Below, piece after piece: positions 36,500 to 44,134 of a stretch of 44,134 nucleotides of DNA. Under the pieces are notes generated by a model. It had not been told where the DNA came from. It saw only the letters and a list, made by a program, of their open reading frames with translations, and ran no database searches. The number at the start of each line of letters is the position of its first letter. The stretch's first letter is position 1. The translations under genes were made by a program, and so were the position numbers. Origin of the DNA: a virus; the IMG/VR virus record IMGVR_UViG_3300047181_000115, positions 1 to 44,134 of that record. One strand, 5' to 3'.

Positions 36500-38740
36500 A
36501 TGGGAAACTGGACCACCGCGCCTTTGTCGCCAATTGGAACCAGATACTGGGTTTTCCATGGACAGGTAGGTGACGTTTTTTATGTCCTGTGCGGAACGAT
36601 CGGTAATGGATCGAATACCGCCTCGGTAGAAGCCTTCGACATGTCGACCGGGACATGGTCAACAAGAACCGCCCGGCCGTACGGATCGATGACGCAAGGC
36701 GGTTCCTGTGTCGTAGGCACGAAAATCTTCTGTTTCGGCGGGCAAGAGGGCGGATCGGTTTCTGCGAGCACGACGGTTACGATCTACGATACTGCAACGG
36801 ATACGTGGTCCATAGGGGGGATGATCGACGGCAGCAATTATGTGAGCTATTTCCCTACGATGATCGCAGTAGGCACAGATATTTATATCGCCGGAGGCTA
36901 TCCATTTTGGCAAAATTTCCACAGATACAATACGTTAACCAATACATTCGCGACAAATATTTCAACAACTCCCAACCGATTGTACCGATCAGCGCCTCTC
37001 GTACTTGACGGCGACCATATTCGATATATTGGCGGCGTCTACCCGACAGGAAATCCCGCCGCGGACTATGGGGTCAATTGGAACTGGGAATACAGAATTT
37101 CCACGAATGCTTGGGACACTTCTTCCTACGCGTCAGTTCCTCGCCCTGGTGGAGGAGCGTTTTTTGCGAGACTTGGGAATGAAATCCATCTCATTGGAAG
37201 ATCCAATGGGATCGGCAACGCGCACGACATTTACGATGTTGTAAACAACACCTGGGTCCAAGGCCCCGACAAGCCTACGGGCTCCGACGGCGGCGCTACA
37301 GGATATTACAACGACAAGATTTTCTGCTATTCCGGTGTAGGCGGCGCGATTCATGATGTTTATCAATTTGTTCCGCCTATCTCGTATAGACCGATCACGC
37401 TGCGCTCGTATTGGAAGCGGTTCATGTCCCGGAACCCGAATTACAAAGGCCGCCTGATGGAGATCTACGAGGGCCAAGTCGGGATGGCCGAGTCGGAGTT
37501 CACCAGGACATGGGTCGGGAAACTGACGAACGTAACGACGCAGCACGGGGAGTTCACGTTCGAGTCCACGGACCTGCTGAAAGACCTCTCCGGAATCGAC
37601 GTCCCCACGAAACTCGAATTGAAGCTTGCGGCGGACCTGTCGGGCGTAGAGTCCGGGCAGATCACGCTCACCAGTGTTGAGGGGCTGGGTTCCGGGCCTG
37701 GGTACATTCGGATCAAAGACGAGATCATCGGCTACGCCACGCTAAACACCACGACGAAAGCCCTCCAGACGCTAACGCGCGGAGCTTTCGGCACGGTAGC
37801 GGATGAGTACAAATCCAGGGATAAGGTCCAGGCAGTCCGCTACTACGCTCCCTCGAATCCCTGGGACATTCTGCTGGAGATGCTCCGGGTGGATGCCGGA
37901 ATTGCCGACGCAGACATCGATCTCGATGCGTTCGCACTGGCGAAACGGACTCCGGGGAACGATAAATTGTTCCGCGCGGTGCTCTCCGAACCGGAGAACC
38001 TCGACAAACTGTTCTTCGAGATCACCGACATCCTCGACGCGAAGGCGTGGGTCGGAGAGGACTTGCGGATCACCATTAGCAGGAACGTCCAGAACGCGCC
38101 GGGGCGTGCCTACTACCGGATGACGGACGGGGCAAACATCGTCGACAACTCGGCTTCCGTGGATTTCAACGAGAAGTCCAGGCTGACGCGGATGCTGATC
38201 TATTGGCATAAATCGGTCTTGGGGAAAAAGGACGATCCGGCGGCATTCGACCGCCTGGACATTGCGGTGGACGCGGATGCGGAAGCCTCGTACGGGGACG
38301 TCGTCGAAAAGAAGGTCTTCTGCCGGTGGATCGACCCAATAACGAACGAGGAGGATTCCGCCGAGACGTATGTCAAGAATCTCGGGATGCGGCAGGTGCG
38401 CAGAAGCCGGGACGCGCAGCCGCTGATCTCGCTCTCCCTCTCCTTGCGCGACTTAGGCGTCAAGACCGGCGACCACGTGCGGCTGGATACCGACGAGCTG
38501 GTCAGGTTCAACGGGGATCCCATCACCAACGAGATATTCCAGGTGGTGAAGCGGGAACTGCAGGACGACTTTTCGCTGAAGGTTTCGCTCCTTAGAGTGT
38601 CGACGCGACGCTTGGCGCTGATCGCTCCGGATGGATACCCGAATTATCTGGACGCCACGGACGCGCAGAAGGAGTTCGGATTCATCACGCAGGACACCGG
38701 CCTTATGGAAAACGAGGACCAAGGCTACTACATCTGGTGA
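36500..38740 (+). CDS. Kelch beta-propeller fused to tail-hub protein
   Basis: A 746-residue protein. Residues 1-290 are a Kelch-type beta-propeller: repeated pairs of a strand with GG (FCFGGQEGG, IYIAGGYPF, IRYIGGV, IHLIGRS) and a later W-containing strand (TGTWSTR, TDTWSIG, TNAWDTS, NNTWVQG), about six blades. From residue 295 (YRPITLRSYWKRFMSRNPNY) a different, GC-rich phage tail-hub sequence begins and continues to the end, including LTRGAFGT, YWHKSVLG and a final QGYYIW. The hub part has no start of its own. The Kelch DNA is clearly less GC-rich. Propellers bind sugars or proteins, so this is a likely receptor-binding module. Confidence 0.78.
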   Translation: MGNWTTAPLSPIGTRYWVFHGQVGDVFYVLCGTIGNGSNTASVEAFDMSTGTWSTRTARPYGSMTQGGSCVVGTKIFCFGGQEGGSVSASTTVTIYDTATDTWSIGGMIDGSNYVSYFPTMIAVGTDIYIAGGYPFWQNFHRYNTLTNTFATNISTTPNRLYRSAPLVLDGDHIRYIGGVYPTGNPAADYGVNWNWEYRISTNAWDTSSYASVPRPGGGAFFARLGNEIHLIGRSNGIGNAHDIYDVVNNTWVQGPDKPTGSDGGATGYYNDKIFCYSGVGGAIHDVYQFVPPISYRPITLRSYWKRFMSRNPNYKGRLMEIYEGQVGMAESEFTRTWVGKLTNVTTQHGEFTFESTDLLKDLSGIDVPTKLELKLAADLSGVESGQITLTSVEGLGSGPGYIRIKDEIIGYATLNTTTKALQTLTRGAFGTVADEYKSRDKVQAVRYYAPSNPWDILLEMLRVDAGIADADIDLDAFALAKRTPGNDKLFRAVLSEPENLDKLFFEITDILDAKAWVGEDLRITISRNVQNAPGRAYYRMTDGANIVDNSASVDFNEKSRLTRMLIYWHKSVLGKKDDPAAFDRLDIAVDADAEASYGDVVEKKVFCRWIDPITNEEDSAETYVKNLGMRQVRRSRDAQPLISLSLSLRDLGVKTGDHVRLDTDELVRFNGDPITNEIFQVVKRELQDDFSLKVSLLRVSTRRLALIAPDGYPNYLDATDAQKEFGFITQDTGLMENEDQGYYIW

Positions 38741-38749
38741 GGGGAAGAG

Positions 38750-39850
38750 ATGCCATATATCGCATTGAACGATTCGGAGATCCAGTCGGGCGAGCCGATC
38801 TCGCAATCCCTGGTGCAGAAGATCAAGGAGAACTTCGACGACCACGAGGCGCGGATCGCCGGGGGCGGGGGTGGCGGAAGCGTTAGCGGCGGCGGAGATG
38901 TGCTCAACGGGTCGCTGGAAGCGGATGCCGATGCGGACGGAGTCCCGGACAACTTCCTCGTTTCATACTACCCGGGAGGGACCGGCGGGTTCGACACGGC
39001 CGACTACGTCCACGGGACGAAGTCGTGGCGATTCGACCTGAACGGCGGGGCGAATACCGGAGGCGGATACCTGGAGACGGATTACATCTTCGTCAACAGG
39101 TTCTACTGCAAGCCGATCTGGCTGGCGTACAAGGCGGAATCGACCTCCGGCATCCCGCGAGTGCAGGTCATCGCACGGTGCTTCGACCGGAACAAGGCGT
39201 ACCTCGGAGAAGTGACCATTTGGGACACGGTCACCCATCTGTCGGGTTGGAACCTCGCGGTGATCCACAACATCACCTTATCCTTCATTGAAACCGAATA
39301 CGTGAAATACCGGCTCGTCGGCGGGGCGGTGGATGCGGCGGGAGTCGTGGGGTCGGTCTGGTTCGACGCCATCGGAATTGAAGGATACAGGATGCAGGTC
39401 ACGGTCCCAGAATCCATCAACCAGCCGGATGTTGCTGTGTCGATGGGGGGATGGAGCGCGGCCGGCAGCGTTTTCAACATCAATATCCCGGCGGGGAAAT
39501 TCCAATGGCTCGTAGTTCCCGTAAGGGCCATCGGGACTTTGCAATGGGTTGGGGAATCCGAAGCTTCCTATCCGACGAGAATCCGGTGCTACATAGACTC
39601 GGCGTACTCCACGGTGGTCGAGTCTCCCACAAATCAATGGGTTACGGGGAACTGCCTACTCTATATCGGGGGGATGGCCGGGGCGAAGCAGTTGCGATTT
39701 CAGGCGAGTGGAGCTGACTCTTACGGCTGGTATTGGGGAGGTCAATTCGGATCTCCTTCGTCCTTTCGAAAGTTCTACGCCACGAATTTTCGCGACGTGG
39801 ATCATGGGGCGGGAACGGAAACCAACACGTACGTGAAGCCGGCGGTTTAG
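38750..39850 (+). CDS. Putative tail fibre with carbohydrate-binding-like domain
   Basis: A 366-residue protein. It begins with MPYIALNDSEIQSGEPISQSL, then a coil and a Gly/Ser linker (GGGGGGSVSGGG), then a jelly-roll-like domain of the carbohydrate-binding type (about residues 50-225: VLNGSLEADADADGVPDNF, GTKSWRFDLNGG, VWFDAIGIEG) and a C-terminal beta domain. The opening pattern is common in proteins next to siphophage tail hubs. Function as side fibre or adhesin is inferred from domains and position. GGGGAAGAG precedes the ATG. Confidence 0.65.
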   Translation: MPYIALNDSEIQSGEPISQSLVQKIKENFDDHEARIAGGGGGGSVSGGGDVLNGSLEADADADGVPDNFLVSYYPGGTGGFDTADYVHGTKSWRFDLNGGANTGGGYLETDYIFVNRFYCKPIWLAYKAESTSGIPRVQVIARCFDRNKAYLGEVTIWDTVTHLSGWNLAVIHNITLSFIETEYVKYRLVGGAVDAAGVVGSVWFDAIGIEGYRMQVTVPESINQPDVAVSMGGWSAAGSVFNINIPAGKFQWLVVPVRAIGTLQWVGESEASYPTRIRCYIDSAYSTVVESPTNQWVTGNCLLYIGGMAGAKQLRFQASGADSYGWYWGGQFGSPSSFRKFYATNFRDVDHGAGTETNTYVKPAV

Positions 39851-39942
39851 AGGGAAAAACTTGCGCTTGCGGGCGAAGTGCCACGAGGGGATGTGGACGG
39901 TATTGGCGGCTTTATAGCCATTTATTTCGAGGTGAAGGCATC

Positions 39943-42018
39943 GTGGCCGAAATAACATCATTACGCACCCGGTACTCAAAGACGTTCGACCTCGGGGGAG
40001 GGGTGCGCCAGGAAGTCGTCGGCGCGGCTCCGATCCACTACCCGGACGCCAACGGCGCATACCAGGAGATCGACAGCAACCTCAAAGCATCCTCCGGCGG
40101 GTATGGTTGGGAGAACTCCGCCAACGAGTTTTCCGCCAAGTTCAAGGCGAACTTGAACGATGTCGCGCCGATCACTTTCACCCGCGGCGGGGTGACGGTG
40201 TCCTTCCGTCCACGCGGTATCGCGCTGTACGACAGGAAGTTGAACGCCTATACGATCATCGCCCAGCCGAGCAATACCGCCCCCACGGTTAGCGGGCGGG
40301 AGATCCTTTTCCCCAACCTGTACCCCACCGTGGATGCGGCGTATCAGATCGGACCCACCGGCATCAAGGAGTTCATCCGGGTGAAGGCGGGGGCGAACGT
40401 CCCTTCACCCGCTACCTACGGATACGATCCCGCGACGACGTACCTCGTGATGGCGACCGAGATCACGATTACGGGCGCGGATTCGTATCAGGACGAACTC
40501 GGTGCGTTGACGCAGACCCGTGACCTCGGGAAGATCGCCTTCATAAAAGGTGGAGTGGCGCAGTTCTCCATCCCGGAATTGCTCGGATGGGAAGGCAATG
40601 GAGCTGTAAAGAACGTCCTGAAGAAACGCCTGAAGATCGTCGGTGGGAAGCCGTACCTGCTTCATGGGATCGAGTACGCGATGTACGCCGCCGCCACGAA
40701 GTTCCCTTATGTCCTCGACACCACCGCGCAGTACGACACAGGATCGGGGAGTTGGGCTTGCCCGAGCGGTGTCACCTCCGTTCAGATCGAATGCTGGGGT
40801 GGAGGCGGGCGGGGCGAGGACGGGACCGGTGGTCCCGGTGGTCTGGGTGGCGGTGGCGGAGCGTATGCGAAGAAGAACTCCCTTGCGATCAGCTACCCGA
40901 ATACATACGCCTATTCCGTTGGGGGAGAGCAAGCGGCCAGCTGGTTCAAAGACACCGCCGGAACGAAAGCATGTGAGTCGGTCGGTGCGAATTATCAGAC
41001 CGGCGGCGCGTCAGGTAGTTGTACCGGCGATGTAAAGACAAGCGGATCAAATGGCGGTGATAGTACAAATGAGTACGGCGGCGCGGGCGGCTCAAGTCCC
41101 AATGGTGGAGTCGGCGGTGCGGGTGGCGACCCCGATCAGAATGGTATCGACGGCTATCCCCCCGGTGGCGGAGGGGGCGGAGGCGGCGGCGATTGGGGCA
41201 ATGGTGGGGCGTACGGCGGATACGGAGCAGCCGGAAGGATTTTGCTTACCTATGCGAGCGGAGGGACGAATTATACGCTACCCGCAAGCAGCGGTTCTTT
41301 TACGGAGACAGGCACCGCCGTCGGACTAAAGGTTGGCCGCAAGGTAGTCGCAGTTTCAGGTGGTTACGTTGAAACCGGAACAGCCGTTTCGCTGAAGTGT
41401 GGGCGGAAAGTAGCGGCGGCCTCGGGCGCATTTACTTTCACTGGCTCGGCGGTAGCGTTCCCGAGGACATACCGGGTAGCGGCGGCGGTTGGATCCTATG
41501 CCGAAACGGGCACGGCGGTCCTGCTGAAATGCGCAAAGCTACTTGTTACGGGCGCAGGGGCATTCTCGCTCGCGGGAACGGATGCGGGATTAAGGGCCGG
41601 GCGCAAGGTTGCGGCAGGTTCTGGAACGCACTCCTTCATGGGACAGGATGTTGCGCTGATCTACACGCCAGTCGGTGTGTACATCCTCACTGCTGGCGGG
41701 GGCGCATACCAGTTGACGGGGCAGGATGCGGCGTTCCGTGCGGCGAGGTTGATCGGGGCGATATCGGGATCATTCGTGGAAACCGGTGCCGGTGTAACAC
41801 TGCGCAAGGATTCGCATCTCGGGGCCGGCGCCGGTTCCTATGCTCTTACGGGATCGGATGTGGCATTCATCCACGCGGCGACCGGTGATTCCCTTCTTCC
41901 GGCGGATCCGGGGGCCTTCATCCTGACGGGCTATCCGGCGTCGATGGTGAAATTCGGGATTCTACCCGGTCGCGGGTACAGGTCCACGGGGCCGCGCACT
42001 GGGCATATCTCGAATTAG
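39943..42018 (+). CDS. Glycine-rich adhesin/tail fibre with 22-residue repeats
   Basis: A 691-residue protein. Residues 1-255 form a beta-rich domain (MAEITSLRTRYSKTFDLGGG, then APIHYPDANGAYQEID), a pattern also seen at the start of large secreted wall-associated proteins. Residues 270-440 are a Gly-rich domain (VQIECWGGGGRGEDG..., long GG runs), like phage adhesins with polyglycine helices that bind receptors. Residues 450-680 are about ten 22-residue repeats such as SGSFTETGTAVGLKVGRKV. GTG 39943 has GAGGTGAAGG upstream; the frame is open further upstream, so the start is not certain. Confidence 0.72.
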   Translation: MAEITSLRTRYSKTFDLGGGVRQEVVGAAPIHYPDANGAYQEIDSNLKASSGGYGWENSANEFSAKFKANLNDVAPITFTRGGVTVSFRPRGIALYDRKLNAYTIIAQPSNTAPTVSGREILFPNLYPTVDAAYQIGPTGIKEFIRVKAGANVPSPATYGYDPATTYLVMATEITITGADSYQDELGALTQTRDLGKIAFIKGGVAQFSIPELLGWEGNGAVKNVLKKRLKIVGGKPYLLHGIEYAMYAAATKFPYVLDTTAQYDTGSGSWACPSGVTSVQIECWGGGGRGEDGTGGPGGLGGGGGAYAKKNSLAISYPNTYAYSVGGEQAASWFKDTAGTKACESVGANYQTGGASGSCTGDVKTSGSNGGDSTNEYGGAGGSSPNGGVGGAGGDPDQNGIDGYPPGGGGGGGGGDWGNGGAYGGYGAAGRILLTYASGGTNYTLPASSGSFTETGTAVGLKVGRKVVAVSGGYVETGTAVSLKCGRKVAAASGAFTFTGSAVAFPRTYRVAAAVGSYAETGTAVLLKCAKLLVTGAGAFSLAGTDAGLRAGRKVAAGSGTHSFMGQDVALIYTPVGVYILTAGGGAYQLTGQDAAFRAARLIGAISGSFVETGAGVTLRKDSHLGAGAGSYALTGSDVAFIHAATGDSLLPADPGAFILTGYPASMVKFGILPGRGYRSTGPRTGHISN
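41290..41960 (+). repeat. About ten 66-bp coding repeats (22 residues) in the adhesin
   Basis: Unit pattern: (S/A)G(S/A)(F/Y)xxTGTAVxLKxGRKVAAx. Most units are 22 residues; two are 26. They diverge in DNA, and several keep the TG-x-AV/DA core. Similar repeats occur in other phage tip proteins. Confidence 0.75.
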
Positions 42019-42027
42019 GAGGACACG

Positions 42028-42330
42028 ATGGGAGTCACCTACGCCGATAAACCGAAACAGCCGTGGGAGGAGATCCTTGACCACATAGAGTTCTCCGGGC
42101 GGTTGGCTGCCGGCGACACGATCAGCGCGAAAACCGTGACGGGATACAGCGGGGCCACGGGGGAGGTGGACGACACCATCGTTTCCAACGATGCGATCAG
42201 CGGTACGAAGATCCTTTTTGTCTACAAGGGCGGCACGGACGGGGGAATGTACAAGATCACGTTCAAGGTGACATCCACAGCCGGGGCGAAACTCGAGGAG
42301 GACTTCATCTTCACCGTCAAGGAATACTGA
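42028..42330 (+). CDS. Small Ig-like/fibre-associated protein
   Basis: A 100-residue beta-rich protein (MGVTYADKPKQPWEEILDH, FSGRLAAGDTISAKTVTGYSG, GGMYKITFKVTSTAGAKLEEDF). The final part is the pattern of phage proteins with an Ig-like strand set found beside fibres. It is nine bases downstream of the adhesin gene and followed by a terminator, so it ends the tail operon. Confidence 0.68.
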   Translation: MGVTYADKPKQPWEEILDHIEFSGRLAAGDTISAKTVTGYSGATGEVDDTIVSNDAISGTKILFVYKGGTDGGMYKITFKVTSTAGAKLEEDFIFTVKEY

Positions 42331-42357
42331 AGATACAAAGATAGCAACCCACGGAAG

Positions 42358-42378
42358 GCCCGCAATGCGCGGGCTTTT
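42358..42378 (+). terminator. Rho-independent terminator after the tail operon
   Basis: GCCCGC (42358-42363) and GCGGGC (42369-42374) with loop AATGC, followed by TTTTCT. Confidence 0.82.
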
Positions 42379-42400
42379 CTAATTTAAGGAGGAAAAGAAA

Positions 42401-42814
42401 ATGGCCGCGTTCAACAAGTTCAACTGTTTCGTCGGCGACATCGGGCTGAAACTCCACAACCTCAATACGGACACGCTGAAGGTGTACCTGACCAACGCGA
42501 CCCCCGTTGCGACCAACACGGTCTACAACACCCCTGCCGACCTGAGCACCGCGAACGGCTACACGGCAGGCGGGGCAGGGGTTTCGAACACCTATTCGCA
42601 GACTTCCGGCACGGGGACTCTCGCTGTCGGGTCGGACATTGTGTGGACGGCATCGGGTGGGAGTATCGGCCCTTTCCGATATGCGGTCCTCTACAACGAT
42701 ACTGCCACCGCGAAGAACCTTATCGGCTGGTGGGACTACGGGTCGTCGATCACGATACTGGCCGGAGAGACCTTCACGTTTGACATGACCACGAGCCTGT
42801 TCACGCTCGCCTAA
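42401..42814 (+). CDS. Small structural protein, unknown
   Basis: A 137-residue protein without charged clusters: MAAFNKFNCFVGDIGLKLHNL, TDTLKVYLTNATPVATNTVY, ADLSTANGYTAGG and FRYAVLYNDT. It matches a frequently seen phage protein type near head or tail genes, of unknown role, all-beta by appearance. It is a single gene bounded by terminators on both sides, with GGAGGAAAAG upstream, which suggests separate, perhaps high, expression as expected for a structural protein. Confidence 0.7.
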   Translation: MAAFNKFNCFVGDIGLKLHNLNTDTLKVYLTNATPVATNTVYNTPADLSTANGYTAGGAGVSNTYSQTSGTGTLAVGSDIVWTASGGSIGPFRYAVLYNDTATAKNLIGWWDYGSSITILAGETFTFDMTTSLFTLA

Positions 42815-42837
42815 TTCGAATCCGGTTCACGACACAG

Positions 42838-42858
42838 CGGCCCTTCGGGGCCGTTTTT
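42838..42858 (+). terminator. Rho-independent terminator upstream of the lysis genes
   Basis: CGGCCC (42838-42843) and GGGCCG (42848-42853) with a UUCG loop, followed by TTTTT. Confidence 0.85.
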
Positions 42859-42872
42859 ATTTGGAGGTGTGT

Positions 42873-43349
42873 ATGAATCCCCAATACATCGTGATCCACC
42901 ATTCATTGACGAAGGATGGATCGGTCATCGATTGGGATGCGATCCGGCGGTTCCACAAGGAAACAAACGGCTGGTCCGACATCGGGTACCACTACGGGAT
43001 CGAGAGGGTAGGCGGCGGGCTATCTCTGCAGATCGGCCGTCCCGAGTCACAGCCCGGAGCCCACACGAAGGAGATGCACATGAACAGCAAGTCCATCGGG
43101 ATCTGCGTGGTGGGGAACTTCGACCTCGCCCCGCCCGGGCTGGAGATCATGCGGTTCCTGGTGGACATCGTCAGGCGGAAGGTCGCGGAGTACGGCATCC
43201 CGGTCAACGCGGTTCTCGGGCATCGGGAGGTCGGGCTGATGGCTGGTTTCGACTGGAAGAAAGGGAAGTACAAGAGTTGCCCGGGCAAGCACTTCCAGAT
43301 GGACCTGCTCCGGGAGATGGTCGGTTCACAAATCATAAATGCAGTTTGA
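42873..43349 (+). CDS. N-acetylmuramoyl-L-alanine amidase (T7 lysozyme type), endolysin
   Basis: A 158-residue amidase_2/PGRP-fold enzyme, close to T7 lysozyme in length (151). Zinc ligands are visible: the first His of IHHS (His9), His117 in GHREV and Cys136 in SCPG. It also has GYHYGI and SIGICVVGNFD, which are typical. It cuts the bond between muramic acid and L-Ala, opening the cell wall for phage release. It has no signal peptide, so a holin is needed. ATG 42873 follows GGAGGTG. It begins the lysis operon. Confidence 0.92.
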   Translation: MNPQYIVIHHSLTKDGSVIDWDAIRRFHKETNGWSDIGYHYGIERVGGGLSLQIGRPESQPGAHTKEMHMNSKSIGICVVGNFDLAPPGLEIMRFLVDIVRRKVAEYGIPVNAVLGHREVGLMAGFDWKKGKYKSCPGKHFQMDLLREMVGSQIINAV

Positions 43350-43351
43350 AG

Positions 43352-43636
43352 ATGTGCAAAAGGCGGCTTTGTTGGGCGGGATTCGATGCGTGGGCCCCGC
43401 CTTTCACGAAGGAGCAGGTCTGCGCGATCTGCAAAGAAAGATACGGGAGGTGTGACGATGGGAAGCATTCTGTCTCTGGTGGTTCCAGCGCTGATTCCGG
43501 CGCTGGCGGACGGACTGAGGGGAGTGTTCAGCAGGCTCACAGGCGGGGCAGGCGCAAAGCCGCAGAACGTGGAGGAGCAGATCAAGCTTATGACGGCAGA
43601 GAACGAGCGGCTGAAGGCCGTGGCCGAGCTGGATAA
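43352..43636 (+). CDS. Doubtful small Cys-rich frame between endolysin and holin
   Basis: From ATG 43352 the frame gives MCKRRLCWAGFDAWAPPFTK followed by EQVCAICKERYGRCDDGKH, with a CAIC pair and other cysteines that look like a zinc-binding protein, but it then runs on for 55 codons of low-complexity sequence overlapping the holin gene in another frame. Only the first 36 residues look like a real protein; a short gene with a lost stop or a chance frame are both possible. It fills the 108-base gap between the two lysis genes. Confidence 0.25.
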   Translation: MCKRRLCWAGFDAWAPPFTKEQVCAICKERYGRCDDGKHSVSGGSSADSGAGGRTEGSVQQAHRRGRRKAAERGGADQAYDGRERAAEGRGRAG

Positions 43637-43841
43637 GCCGGCAGAGAACATCTCTCCGTGGGTAGCGGATCTGCGGGCGTCGTTCCGCTACATCGCCGGC
43701 GGCTTGATCATCTTGGCGGCGGTTTCCTCGCTTTACGTCCGCGTGGATCTTTACCTTCAGGATGCCGTCTGGAACCTCGCCGGGAGCGTGTTTGCATTCC
43801 TGTTCGGGGACCGGATGTATTTCAAGTTCGCGAAGCGGTAG
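43458..43841 (+). CDS. Holin-like membrane protein
   Basis: A 127-residue protein. A hydrophobic N-terminal segment (MGSILSLVVPALIPALADGL) is followed by an amphipathic linker and two strong transmembrane helices (about 76-90, YIAGGLIILAAVSSLYV, and 98-115, AVWNLAGSVFAFLF). This is the arrangement of three-segment GTA/phage holins. Holins form lesions that let the endolysin reach the wall. GGGAGG lies upstream of ATG 43458. Position right after the amidase supports the call. Confidence 0.72.
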   Translation: MGSILSLVVPALIPALADGLRGVFSRLTGGAGAKPQNVEEQIKLMTAENERLKAVAELDKPAENISPWVADLRASFRYIAGGLIILAAVSSLYVRVDLYLQDAVWNLAGSVFAFLFGDRMYFKFAKR

Positions 43842-43846
43842 GAGAG

Positions 43847-44134
43847 ATGGCGATGGAGCAGTCGGTATCGGCGATGGTGACGGGGGCGATCATCGCGGGA
43901 GGAGTGGCTGGATTAGTGTCTGTAGGCGGGGCGATCGCCACGGTCTCCTTCTTGCGGCAGTCGTTCACGGAGTACAAAGCGGAAACAGCTTCTGCATTCC
44001 GCGAGCTATGGAAGAAGGAGGGGGAGCAAGATGTGCGGCTGAACACGGTCGAGCGGAAGCACGAGGGGCTCGAGAGGGAGCACAACATTCTTACCCGAGA
44101 GCACCGAGTGCAACATGGAATAGATGCGTCATGA
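43847..44134 (+). CDS. Membrane-anchored coiled-coil protein of the lysis cluster (spanin- or holin-partner-like)
   Basis: A 95-residue protein with one N-terminal transmembrane helix (SAMVTGAIIAGGVAGLVSVGG) and a charged coiled coil (TEYKAETASAFRELWKKEGE, VERKHEGLEREHNILTREH). This matches inner-membrane spanins such as Rz in shape, or an antiholin-like partner; no outer-membrane partner is visible before the window ends. It lies five bases after the holin-like gene with TAGGAGAG upstream, and its stop falls on the last base of the window. Confidence 0.6.
   Translation: MAMEQSVSAMVTGAIIAGGVAGLVSVGGAIATVSFLRQSFTEYKAETASAFRELWKKEGEQDVRLNTVERKHEGLEREHNILTREHRVQHGIDAS

Noticed and set aside
43352-44134. 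attR or the right prophage end
   Set aside because: No copy of the tRNA-Asn 3' end is visible; the window ends inside the lysis genes.

Overview
The window is the left part of an integrated tailed-phage genome (prophage) and a short piece of host chromosome, from a GC-rich bacterium. The flank (1-1277) has the end of a membrane-protein gene, a PaaI-type hot-dog thioesterase gene and a rhodanese gene whose catalytic codon is an in-frame TGA followed by a textbook bacterial SECIS hairpin. The host therefore very probably makes selenoproteins. That, the GC content and the DedA-rhodanese remnant fit an anaerobic deltaproteobacterium-like (Desulfobacterota) host, but this is inference. The prophage begins in the 3' end of a tRNA-Asn gene. 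The right end of the prophage (attR) is not in the window.

Layout: 1312-3980 is a leftward integration operon (two small unknown genes, a RAMA/DUF2924-like protein, a serine recombinase whose last codons lie in the antisense of the tRNA). 4047-4227 is the control region, including a sigma70-like promoter with a perfect palindromic operator in its spacer. 4304-7178 is a rightward lexA gene followed by two large unknown genes. 7315-8928 holds a Com-like zinc-ribbon gene, a gene with a sigma-region-4-like HTH, and two small genes. 8925-15230 is the recombination and replication block (RecE-like nuclease, RecA-like ATPase, DUF669 protein, RusA, SF2 helicase, PrimPol/DUF3987 primase-helicase). 15231-15597 is a gene-free, iteron-rich probable replication origin. 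15625-16111 has two small genes, the second with an HTH.

16112-20050 is a strikingly AT-rich island foreign to the rest: a PurD-like ATP-grasp enzyme, a fold-III PLP-dependent decarboxylase and an EamA/DMT exporter. It looks like a three-protein cargo cassette that makes and exports a small amine or amino-acid derivative, and it is the best candidate for an undescribed system here. The pair of unknown genes downstream of lexA is the second candidate.

20114-42330 is the late region with lambda-like order: Z-like protein (displaced to the front), ParB-methyltransferase, Nu1, GpA, gpW-like protein, portal, fused protease-capsid, head-tail proteins, tail tube, G/GT chaperone with a -1 frameshift, tape measure, tail tip and adhesins. 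The tail-tip genes are mosaic: a Kelch beta-propeller appears to have been inserted into an ancestral tail-hub gene and to have split it, one tail gene has a low-GC foreign C-terminus, and two proteins carry 20-22-residue tandem repeats. 42401-44134 holds a small structural gene and lysis genes (T7-type amidase, holin-like protein, membrane-anchored coiled-coil protein).

The genes form a coherent inducible prophage. DNA damage would inactivate the phage LexA, releasing at least its own operon and probably early expression. The primase-helicase probably acts at the iteron region, the terminase packages DNA into HK97-fold heads, and the mosaic adhesins set host range.
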